A DNA stretch of 64,000 nucleotides, from positions 34,784,353-34,848,352 of the forward strand of contig OX393553.1 of NCBI GenBank assembly GCA_947650365.1. Reading direction: 5' to 3'. Shown one piece after another: positions 54,899 through 64,000 of the stretch. This stretch comes from Chamaelirium japonicum (Eukaryota > Streptophyta > Magnoliopsida > Liliales > Melanthiaceae). Position numbers and translations under genes: made by a program. Numbering within the stretch: the first letter of the stretch is position 1; each line of letters begins with the position of its first letter. The notes under the pieces were generated by a model. It saw only the letters and a list, made by a program, of their open reading frames with translations. It made no database searches and was not told the DNA's origin.

Positions 54899-57800
54899 AC
54901 TCCAACTGTAAACACAAGCCCTCCTTGCTCCACGTATCCTTCTATCTTTTGGGATTCTTATTCCTATCTAGAGACGCATCTCTCTTCCTCTTAGCTGCTC
55001 CTATTCTATAAATATGCGAGGAAAACCCTAGTGGAGATCAGATTGGAAGATTAAAAATACTCCGTGGAGAGCGTTCGTGGCTCGAGATGTCATCATCTTC
55101 GTCGAAGATCATTTAGTTTCTTCACCCTATTCTTCTAGTTCATCGCTTCTAACCTCTCCACCTTTTCCTCTGAATTCTAGTGCAAATTTTACACTAGATT
55201 CGATTCTTTTTCGTCAAGCTTTATTCGTCTAGGTTTCTAACCTTGTTCCCTAATCCACCCTCGCACCTATCATCACTTCTTCTCTTTTAGGTGACAAAGG
55301 CGTGATTCCTGTACTATTGGAGCACTTATCGAGGTACATCGTCATTCCAAACAGTATACTTTGTTTCCTCGTCTTGATCTCTAGTTTGTGGAGCCATATA
55401 TCTTTGTTTGGTGAGTTTCCCCTCTGCTGCAATAAAATTCCAGTACCTCTATTTTGAGATTCAGGTTGGTTCTATAATTTCTATCATCATCTTTTAATAC
55501 ATTTATTTCGTGAGAATCATCTGGCAAGCCTTTTCTATGGTAATTGTGCTTGGTTTGATGAATTATAGTTTTTAACTTCAGCTTTAAGTTGATCTTATGG
55601 AACTTGCATGAATCTTTGTTGGTTATCAATACCCTATGCCATAATTGCTATGCTCTTGATCAGTAATATGCATACTATTTAGAGATAGCTAGTTTTAAAG
55701 ATTAATTGCTGAATTGATATTTGTGTTCATGAACCTCTGTTAGAATAATTTTGAATCATTCACATGTTAGTGTAGATTCGCATCAGGGCAGTCTACATCA
55801 ATAGTTCAGTTGAACACTTAAACGTTACGGAAGAAACCAATTTAGGGACCAAAGACAATAACCAAAATTTCATTGATTAGATAAAAGGCCACATTCGTGA
55901 GTGCTGAAAGAAACCCTCTGCACCTCTCAAGGGAGAACAAAGACCATAAAGCAATTCAAACAAAGGCACACGGAATTAACTTTCCGTAACGAGTGATGAA
56001 CTGCTAGGGCCGGAATATCCTAATCCAAGATTCTTACTGATACTGTCCAAACTCCAAACCAAAAGGACCAATATTTCTACTCTTTTTCTATGACCGGTTA
56101 TAATTATGGAGCAAGAATTACAAGAGCTATTGCAGAGAGCACAAAGGAAACCAAAAAACCAAATCAGTAAGTTGATAACCAAGCCTCCACGAGCATTGGA
56201 GCTGTCACCCTCACATCTCTAATACTGTGAGCAGAAGAAAATTCATTTATATCAACATCCCCCACTTCATGAAAAGACAAAAATTTGGAGGGTTGCTCCC
56301 TAGTAGCAATAACTTAAATTGTGAACCTCCAAGGTAGGTCTCCCTACCTGCAAACAAGGCTTGTAAGTTTCCTGGTGTGCTCCTCCCTTGTCTAGTGGCC
56401 TTGGACCGGTTTTCAACACCAACCTTAGAGGTTGACGTCATGCTGATAGCCGGTCAAAATATTCTTGTCAATCGTCCCTATAGTCCTGACCCTATCTTGA
56501 TTGGATAAGATTTGGATCGTGATGATGATGGATTCCTTTCCACTATGAGCGGAGCATGAGAAGACTCGCAAACCCTTTGCCACATTTTTGCAAAGACTTG
56601 TGATTGAAATTGACCTTAAGCACTCCAAAGAAAAATGCCTAATTTGGATAAGAGAAAAAGGCAACATTACGGTATTCAACCACACTCCGGTTCTCATCCA
56701 TAACCAAATTGAAGAAACTTGGTTCCATAGAAACAGTAAATATTCCCTTCAAAAAAAAAAAGAAAAAAGAAATGGTAGATAGTGTTTCCCTTGATGATAT
56801 AAGCTAATGAATCCAGGATCTCTGAATCTCTTGTTCCCCTCTTTCTAATACCACACATCATTGCACTAGGTATAAGTTCCCTTAGTATCTCCGCCAAGAT
56901 TCAAAATCACAGTATCGGTCAGCCCCGGACACATACCGATACCGGCCAGTATGTACCGGTACCAGCAGATACGGACCGATACCGGTTGAGGCAAAAAACA
57001 AAAAAAAATTAAAAATTTGGACATGTCGGTACCGGCTTTAACCGACCGATACAAACCAGTACATACCGGTACCGGCCGGTACGGATCATGTATCGGGATC
57101 GAGGGCAATACTGGTCCCGGACCGGACAAAACCGGTAAGTACTGGCCAGTACATACCGGTATCGGCCGAGATTTCAAACCTTAATTCTCCGCTAATATAC
57201 TAGTCATTATTAGCGGAATGTAAAAGTATCTTTGATGCATATAATATACTTCTGTAACATTAGCAAAATGTAAAAGTAATATCTTATATATGAAATTTTT
57301 CTAGCCATAAATATACTAATTGTCAAAGACTTTTAAAGTTTATAATAATGTCATCATTAATTTCTTCACCTTCTGTAAGACTCAAAGAATTTGCCCATCT
57401 TCCAAGCTGACTTGCTTAAGTCATATTTCTCATTAAGTAGCAGACCTGACTCAAAGTATGAGAGTTTCCAAACCAAGCTAGCAATTATATGAATTTCCTC
57501 TAAATGCATCCACACAGTCAGATATACAGATACCTCAAAAAAGTTTGAATGCGTTCAAGGACTGATAACAGTGCAAGAATTTTGGGTTGCATTGGTGGGT
57601 GTATAGTGTTTTTTCAGTGCACCTGACAAGAGGCCTACATAAACAAAAAAAGTGCCCTTACCGCAATAAATTTCTCATTTCTTTCTCTGCCCAAGTTTTC
57701 ACCATTTTTCTTGGATTGTGCTTACAGTAACCATGTCTGAAACGGTAATCACCTTGTACATACCTATCTCTATCCCTGAAGTTAGGAAAGAGCAATGTTT

Positions 57801-59390
57801 AAAAGAGATCATAACATTGTACCACCACGTGTAAATACTATGAAACACAATCTTGAAATGCATTAAATAACAGAACTATAAACAGATGTGCAAAATAATA
57901 AAGTTTCTTTATGATAGAATGCATAGTTGTTAGTCGTTACATCATACACAACGTTTAAACAAATTAAGCAAAACTGAATTGATTGATGACATAGTTACAC
58001 AATCATTTCACACTCAAGAAACAAAGCTTCTTGATGGAGTGGGTGATGATCCAAGGTTCAGAATCAATAAAACTCAATCGTACTCAGGAGATATAAGAAA
58101 AGAAGTTTAGCAATATTCATTGTATTAACTATTCGCATAACCATAACCAACAAGCCATGTCCCATCTACTTGGGGTCGGCTTTATGTATTAACTATAGTT
58201 TCAGAAAAATAAACATAAAATATATTTTATGCATCAAAGCAAAATCAGTACGCTAGTATCCTTACTATATAAGCTTGAGTTCCTCTTCCCAATCTTTAAA
58301 AAACACAACGAAAGCCTACTCCCGATTTTATAAGTAAACAAATCCTCACCTTGATCTCTTTTTTCTTATCTTTTTCTTTTCCCTTTTTCTGTTTTTTTCC
58401 CAAGATCGAATACGGGTGAGGAGGGGAGATTGTGGGCTTCGTATGACTGCTAGGAGGGTCGAAAGGAATTTTTCATAAGCCCACGAGGTCCCACCCTCAC
58501 GTAGGCAAGGGCATAAGGGGCCGCAGCTCCTTTTTTCCATCGGAAAGAGGACTTGCACCAAATTTTTTTAGGTGTAGTTGCGGGAGCTTCAAACCGGAAA
58601 ATAGAATTCATGGTCATTTCCCATGTGGATCACGATCTCCTATCCACTTTTCTCCCCAATTTGCTTAAAATTTTAGTCATCGGTCATAAAAGGCTTTTGT
58701 GGCACCAATTTAAGATATAATCCCCATAAAATTATTCATCCAAGCCTTCCAGATTTAAAAACATCAAAAAAAAAAGAAGTCACAAGGGTCTAAATCAAAT
58801 TAAAGAACATGCAACTAACTAATAGACTAATTCTACACTCAAACCAATCCTCCGACAACAATTGATAAAGGATTGATACCAATTGACGAAGCTCTAAAAC
58901 TAGGTCGGAGTTAGATCCTAGACGATAGATCGATAAGATACCTAAAAACCTAATAGTAATAGAGATTAGATGAGCAAGGAAGTATATTCAGTAAAACAGC
59001 TAACAAAATACGAAAAACAACAAACGATAATTGTTGGAAATCAATATGAATTGCACAGGAAACAAAAAAGTAAAGTATTCTAAGCCTCTCTTCTATTAGT
59101 ATTTAAACTTTATAGGACGCATTCCTCCTTCCCTCCTCGAAATAACAAAAAGATCAATTCAAATAGGTCTACTATTCTTATCCTTGCAACATTTATGCTA
59201 TTTACATATTATAATTTCTAGTTTCAGAACCTTTGTCTATTTTTTGTAGATATCAATGATTTTCTGCAAAATTCCAGCAGATAGGAATAATGTGCCTTTC
59301 CAAGGAATAATGTGCCTTTCCAAAAAAAAAAAAAAAGAATAACGTGGATACTTAGAAATAAGAGTACAAACCTTGCTCTTTTTTTTTTTT

Positions 59391-59431
<41 letters not shown>

Positions 59432-62400
59432 TAGTAACAGGTTTCCTCTCTCTTTGGTGAACAACATGGTTAAGAGGAGTCACATATTTCTTTCCCTTTA
59501 CGAAAGGAGTTTGGTCCCCTTCTCTTCGCAAAATCTTAATCCCCTTCCATTTTATTTAGGGACTAGTCATAACTCGTATGGATCTGCAACTTTTTTAGGA
59601 AGCCCATGTTTCCTTTTGCAATTATGTCCCTCCAATACTCATGAAATTTGAATAATATACCTAAAGACCCCTAAATCCTAATGGCAGAAATCAACTCCAA
59701 AATACTAAATAACTAAATTATTCTAATGGGCTGGATTAGAGAAAAATAAACCCATACCTTTTATAATGAATTGGCCTCTCTCCAGCATCTGTCTCCCATG
59801 TTTGGAAGATTTCTTGATTCAGTCGAGAAGATTCGGATGAAGATCTTGATATCAAAATCAATTGATGATGAGCCAATGTTAAACTTCTCTCAATCATGTC
59901 TCCGGAACAACGCTTCTATGGGTTCCGGATCTCTCGCTTAGTCGCTTGTAATATGCCATTAATTAATTCAAGATGACTTGAGACTTCTCATCGTTGAAAT
60001 AAAAAGAATCCCAGAAGTGTAAGAACCAGATCATTGACTTGTGAATCTGTGATGGATGAAAATGTATGAGGTTAGATTCTTCCTGATGGTTATTATTTAT
60101 TAACCTTATCTAGTCTCTCAGATTTGAAAAAATGAAGATCACAGACATTTCGTTAGTTGTTAAATTATGCACCAAGAGCTTTTGTGATTCGCCATCCAAT
60201 GGTGAATACTTATCCACAACCATCATCATGAGATCCTCCTAGAGATTCTCAACGGGATTCACCTCGAACCCAACTCTCGCAATTGAGTTAGCCTACAAAT
60301 AAAATGACTATAACTTTCAAACGAATCGTCAAATCAACGCGAAATAAGAACCAAAAGTGTTCAGAAATAAAAAATGCAACATCATGGAAGAATCATACTT
60401 CAATTTTACTGCATCAGAAGCCGTGCAGGGTTGGAAATAATGATCAGTATACTAGTTGCATCATAAACCAAAGGTTCCGGGACTAAAAAATGAGCAAAGT
60501 AGCAAACTAACGAATTCCCAAGATGACCACCAACCCACAAGGAAAACATGAAAGTTCATGCTAGTTTCGAAGACTTGAAAATCTCTGATTTTATGGAAAG
60601 CTGTGACTATGTGGTTGGTAGTAGACATATTTGGTCTTCACATTTTCCCTTCCATTTGTCCGAATAAGAAGAGTTCAAGGAAAAATTTTAATAGGCTATG
60701 GATATATGTGCCATTGGTTCTACTATAAGTCCTCCCACATTCCTTCTTCTTCAAAGTTGGATTCTCTTTATTCTTCAATCTTCACTAATGTTCTTCCCCT
60801 ATGGCTTAATTCCTTTCTTCAATTGCCGCCACACCTAAAACAAAACATGCCTACTGATGAGTTGCATCAAAAGAGATGCAGTGATTAAAGGCAAAAACTA
60901 TGTAAAGCGAATTAACACATTTATGTCATTTGACCACTATCTCATATCAAAACCCAAAGTTGTGACCTGAAATGTCATGAAGGCCTACATCTGAGACGAA
61001 GGCTCAATGAGAATTTGATCTCATGAAATCTTTTTTTTTTCCTGGACATGAAACTGTCCACACAGTAGCATCAAAGGTATCTTGCATTGAAATTTCATTG
61101 CATGATATATTACGCTGCACTTAAACCACTAAACTCTAATTTTTCAATAAATTTTGCATGAAGTGAACAACTATCCTCGGATATAATAATAATGAATTGT
61201 TAATCACAATAACTTCAAGGAGTGGAGAGCATCGTAGTCGTACACAATAATATAGATGGTAAATTTTCTATGTTCTAGCAACATCAAAATCGGAACTTTT
61301 CATCCATATGAAAATGCAGTGTCAGAAAAAATGAGCTCATAAACTCTTTTTAGACGTGAATGCTTCCACATGATATTACTCAATGTATCTTCCAACATGG
61401 TTTCATGTCATTATAATAATTTTATCTCGAACTGCATTTATCAGTTTTCAAACAAGCGCACGTTATGAACTGTTATTCACACATAATGATAATTATCCAT
61501 CAGGCCTAAATCAATAACAGATCCTAATACATTCTCAGAGTATATTGAGCAAAATACTCATAAGAAAAAAGTATAAAAACATACACAGATATATGCTACC
61601 ATCTAGCAATGTCAAATAGTTGGTACTATTCATCAATAAGAAATGCAGTTTACAAAAAGAGTCTGATGACTTACTTGAAAACAAGAACAGAAGTTTTGTA
61701 CACTTTCACTGCAAATTCCTGGCCATCAGCTTTTGTTGCATGATAAACATTAGCCTGTACAAAGAAAAGCCAAAACATGCAATCAGCATTGAGTCCCAAG
61801 ATAAAACTAGTACGATAACAGGGTAAATAGCAGAAACTATAGTTTTTTTCAGATGTTCACATTTCATCTCCTTTTGTGGATACAATCTAATATGCAATAG
61901 AAATTATATTCATTTTTTATTCCCTCTTTCTTTCTTTCTTTCTACTATGTTCATCTCTTTTCCTTTTTTCGTCACTTGAACAATCTAGAGACCAAATTAA
62001 TACATGTGAAGAACCAGAAAAAAAATTCAAGGTACGATGGCAACATAGGGCATACTTCTTTCCCGGTAGAGATGCAACCGTTCATGTCATTAAAAACTCC
62101 GCGATTCAGCATTTTGAACAAAACCATGCGAGTTCTTGGGTCAATAGCCTGCAAAGGATGGCATTATGGCAATCAATTTATGATCTATGAAATGATATAC
62201 AATCACTAAGGCGTGGATAACAAAGACCCTGCAATAAGTTTTGGTATAGATGCTGCAAGTGTGGAGGTCAGAATAGCAAGGAACCATATGGGTTGAGATC
62301 GTAAATTATATTTTCAATCAATTGAGAAGATTACATGCAACCTGATGACACAGAACAGAACTAATCCCAGTACCCAACTCATCAAGGAAAATATATGCGT

Positions 62401-63068
62401 AACTAAACATCAACTGGTTGTGAAAATAGGCACCGCAAAAGCTCATACAGGTTTATATTTGCATACAATCAAAGCAAGACAGGGAGAATTGCAATGTTTA
62501 GTACTCTTCATGGACAGGAAAAGTCAATGCCAATGGGATACATGCTAACAAAAAAAAAATGGCACTTTAGAAACAATATGCTTCGAATAATACCTCTCAA
62601 TTTTCTTAAAGATAACATTCGGCTTATATGAATCCTCTATTTACGTCAGAATGAAAATAACTAATCCCAGTACCAAACCTTTGACATGAAGCAGACGCTT
62701 TAATGGTCCAAAAGACATGATCATAACGAACTTAATCGACAAAATTTATAAAAAAAATTTGCTAAGGTTCTAAATAAAAGCAGAGCACTCTAGGTTTCCA
62801 GCTGAAACTATGAGATTGTCCACTACACATTCAAATAAATAAGGTGCCCGGAGATAGGTAAGGAGCTTCAAAACTGTCATTTTTCGCTTTTCCATGGATG
62901 TTATGCATGGGGGAAAAAGAAAAGATATAAAGCACTAGCCTGCTCGACGCTCGCACGATCAGCTTTTTCTGTGTTCCTAGTTCTGCCAGTGGCCATCTCT
63001 CTGACGCTATCCCGTATCGCAGTCGTGACAGAGTTCGACATGCCCACGTCCATCCTCCCCTCCCACTC
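50766..63068 (-). CDS. RIO1: RIO1 atypical serine/threonine kinase, 5' end outside window
   Basis: Exons: 63068-62940, 62148-62056, 61754-61675, 57775-57662, 53761-53688, 53543-53467, 53252-53169, 53055-52963, 52874-52767, 52419-52348, then a last exon ending in TAG at 50768-50766. The first ten give exactly 308 codons with matching phases. The order is: start of the RIO domain ([20 protein letters not shown]), ATP-binding STGKEANVYHA, Lys of [29 protein letters not shown], catalytic HGDLSEYN, metal-binding [13 protein letters not shown], then an acidic stretch and a Lys/Arg-rich tail (RREARK-like, [14 protein letters not shown]). RIO1 is a conserved kinase/ATPase acting late in 40S subunit maturation; the basic tail fits RNA or ribosome association. 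No stop or missing catalytic residue was seen. The sequence upstream of EWEGRM lies past the right edge. Confidence 0.96.
51926..52100. repeat. GATATTTCG-rich MITE-like block
   Basis: The right end in inverse reads CAAGGTTCAAAATATCGG, like the termini at 37970 and 56895, and the interior has GAAATATCTCG repeats. The left end is unclear. It lies in the last RIO1 intron. Confidence 0.4.
52348..52419 (-). CDS. RIO1: RIO1 exon
   Basis: Reads [20 protein letters not shown] then VFVQ. The acceptor is GATTTCAG and the donor CAG|GTAAAT, in phase 0. Confidence 0.95.
52535..52740. mobile_element. 206-bp MITE with ~45-bp inverted termini
   Basis: Left AAGGATAAATTACACTTTAC followed by CCCCTGAAGTTTAGCCCAAAATCA; the right end in inverse is almost the same. 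The left end abuts TTAA-type sequence. It fills most of the 347-bp intron between two RIO1 exons. This TIR wording is common in plant MITEs. Confidence 0.9.
52767..52874 (-). CDS. RIO1: RIO1 exon
   Basis: Reads [20 protein letters not shown] then [16 protein letters not shown], the C-lobe end of the RIO domain. The acceptor is GTTACAG and the donor AAG|GTTAGT. Confidence 0.97.
52963..53055 (-). CDS. RIO1: RIO1 exon with metal-binding IIDVSQ
   Basis: Reads [20 protein letters not shown] then [11 protein letters not shown]. The Asp of IIDVSQ replaces the DFG Asp in RIO kinases and binds metal; in the known RIO mechanism it can carry a phospho-Asp intermediate. Confidence 0.98.
53169..53252 (-). 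CDS. RIO1: RIO1 exon with catalytic loop
   Basis: Reads [20 protein letters not shown] then [16 protein letters not shown] carries the catalytic Asp and metal-binding Asn, both intact. Confidence 0.98.
53467..53543 (-). CDS. RIO1: RIO1 exon
   Basis: Reads [20 protein letters not shown] then EGYLE, after completing the Gly codon split from the previous exon. Confidence 0.97.
53688..53761 (-). CDS. RIO1: RIO1 exon
   Basis: Reads [20 protein letters not shown] then MEFI, the hinge region. Split Arg and Gly codons match its neighbours. Confidence 0.97.
54307..55800. mobile_element. 1,494-bp solo LTR with 5-bp TSD
   Basis: Termini are TGACGTAGAC and GTCTACATCA (TG...CA), flanked by an exact 5-bp duplication ATAGT at 54302-54306 and 55801-55805. 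Inside are a poly(C)/poly(G) inverted pair (54698-54753), (CT)n at 54815-54895, and a plus-strand TATAAATA at 55007-55014, which fits an LTR promoter. No internal retroelement genes remain, so it is best read as a solo LTR in the RIO1 intron between 53761 and 57662. Confidence 0.82.
56895..57184. mobile_element. ~290-bp CCGGTA-rich hAT-like MITE
   Basis: Left CAAGATTCAAAATC and right in inverse TTAAGGTTTGAAATC frame dense TACCGGTA/GGCCGGTA repeats. The flanks share TCTCCGC (56888-56894 and 57186-57192). It is in a RIO1 intron. Confidence 0.72.
57662..57775 (-). CDS. RIO1: RIO1 exon
   Basis: Reads [20 protein letters not shown] then [17 protein letters not shown], a RIO1-specific signature. 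Split Lys and Arg codons match the flanking exons across 3.9-kb introns on both sides. Confidence 0.98.
58132..58184. mobile_element. 53-bp SINE/RTE 3'-tail insertion with 11-bp TSD
   Basis: CAAGCCATGTCCCATCTACT followed by TGGGGTCGGCTTTA matches the conserved 3' end shared by plant RTE LINEs and Au-type SINEs. TGTATTAACTA flanks it on both sides (58121-58131 and 58185-58195), which indicates a heavily 5'-truncated retroposition event. Confidence 0.72.
58200..61670. other. RIO1 intron sequence without recognised genes
   Basis: AT-rich intron. Contains (GT)n-(GA)n at 59391-59431 and a short direct repeat (AATAATGTGCCTTTCCAA) at 59287/59306. No domain was recognised. Confidence 0.5.
61675..61754 (-). 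CDS. RIO1: RIO1 exon with ATP-site Lys
   Basis: Reads [20 protein letters not shown] then TSVLVF, ending AA|GTAAGT. The Lys of AVKVYK is the ATP-anchoring residue. Confidence 0.98.
62056..62148 (-). CDS. RIO1: RIO1 exon
   Basis: Reads [20 protein letters not shown] then [11 protein letters not shown], the winged-helix end and first half of the P-loop. The donor is GAA|GTATGC. Confidence 0.98.
62940..63068 (-). CDS. RIO1: RIO1 exon with non-canonical GC donor
   Basis: Reads [20 protein letters not shown] then [20 protein letters not shown] and VEQ. The acceptor is ATTGTAG. The 3' boundary is fixed by the next exon (AIDPRTR) and falls at CAG|GCTAGT, a GC donor. Exon(s) coding the variable N-terminus lie further right, outside the window. 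Confidence 0.95.
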
Positions 63069-63461
63069 CTACAATACGGACATGCGTAGCATTTAAATGT
63101 TAGGAACTGTGAATATCAACCAAAAATGAAAGCATTTTGATAGAAAAATTGAAGAGCACACACTTGACAAAAACTTTAATTAGGTAAAATCTCCAGACAA
63201 AAAAAAAAATCATTTTTATATGCTGAATTAAGAATTTCTCTGGGAGGTAATTTCCTGTGGAACCACAAGAAGATTAAGAATGTGTTGGATATTTTAAAAA
63301 TATGTTTGATATATATCTGTTATAATAGAGATGATCACAGCATGAAGTTGTAATTCCTTAGTAAGCAATATGGCTTGCTAAAATGAAAAACGGATTCAAA
63401 AACGTCAAAAGGTGGCAGTTAGTTTGAACGGGCGAAAGCGATGATTCGAACGGGTGGATCC

Positions 63462-63830
63462 TAGGGATGCTTCAAGCACCTATTGGTCGATGAATCAATG
63501 CATTGGTTGACGAACCATTGCATTGGTTGGTGAACTGGTGCGAACCAAGGGATGCTTCTAGCACCTATTGGTGTGCAAATAGATGCAACCCATGGCAAGG
63601 AATGCTTCCTAGCACCCATTGGCGTGCGAAGAGATACAACTCGACCAAAGGGTGCATTATGGCACCCATTGGAGTGTGAAGAGATGCAACACTTCTAAAG
63701 GATGCATTGTGGCATCCATTGGTCCATGAACCATTGCAACCTTTGGCAAGGGGTGCATTGTGGCACCTGTTGGATCGTTAACCATTGCAACCTTTGGTAA
63801 ATCAAAGGGTGCCTCGCACTCTATAAATAG
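63462..63830. repeat. ~50-bp minisatellite
   Basis: At least six degenerate units of the type AAGGGTGCATTGTGGCACCC followed by ATTGG..CGTGAA..ATTGCAACC. A plus-strand TATAAATAG (63822-63830) follows the array. It lies upstream of the visible RIO1 exons, in an intron or the 5' flank. Confidence 0.85.
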
Positions 63831-64000
63831 AGGGGCATTTTCTCCATGAAAAAAAAAAAGAATGAATTATAGTAAATCGAAGATTCACAGGAGTAAAACG
63901 AAGCAATGAAGCGTCACATAACCGAATAACCCAATTCGGAATGGAGCGAGAATTTTATCAGGCATCATCAGTTCAACTATTTTCAAGATGTATCCTGGTC

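Overview
The window is nuclear DNA of a flowering plant. It carries spliced genes with GT-AG introns and an AT-rich background crowded with hAT, Mutator, LTR, LINE and foldback elements and long (TA)n/(CT)n microsatellites. Introns of 4-11 kb packed with transposons point to an angiosperm with expanded introns. I cannot name the species, and nothing bacterial or viral was seen.

Two host genes, both on the minus strand, occupy most of the window. (1) About 0.67-43.0 kb: a WD40-repeat protein gene rebuilt here as 15 exons whose splice phases all agree (727 codons, continuing past the left edge). It starts with two similar ~45-residue helical modules, each in its own exon, then a basic linker, then about seven or eight WD40-like blades. 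I do not recognise the family. (2) About 50.77 kb to beyond 63.07 kb: the RIO1 atypical protein kinase (40S ribosome maturation), seen as 11 exons that include the ATP site, the catalytic HGDLSEYN loop, the IIDVSQ metal site and the Lys/Arg-rich C-terminus. Its first exon(s) lie beyond the right edge. The RIO1 3' end points toward the WD40 gene; the 7.7 kb between them is occupied by a decayed Mutator-like transposase gene and minisatellites.

The WD40 introns read as a transposon record. Intron 2 (10.9 kb) holds a 4.3-kb BED-finger hAT transposon with an 8-bp target duplication and only a few visible lesions. Other introns hold a 0.7-kb non-autonomous element with the same termini, several further hAT-type elements with 8-bp duplications, a DUF1985-type transposon gene remnant, a broken CrRLK1L-like kinase fragment beside GAACCGA repeats, RTE-type LINE fragments, a Copia gag fragment and one LTR with its primer-binding site. 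The RIO1 introns hold a 1.49-kb solo LTR (TSD ATAGT), a 206-bp MITE, a CCGGTA-rich element and a 53-bp SINE/LINE tail with an 11-bp duplication.

The most unusual structure occurs twice (11.5-12.2 kb and 34.0-34.7 kb): a GC-rich ~125-bp perfect-like hairpin, then (CT)n, then (TA)n, then a ~370-bp foldback element, then (TA)n. The same order in both copies suggests a composite, microsatellite-associated mobile unit. One copy ends 78 bp from a splice donor of the WD40 gene.
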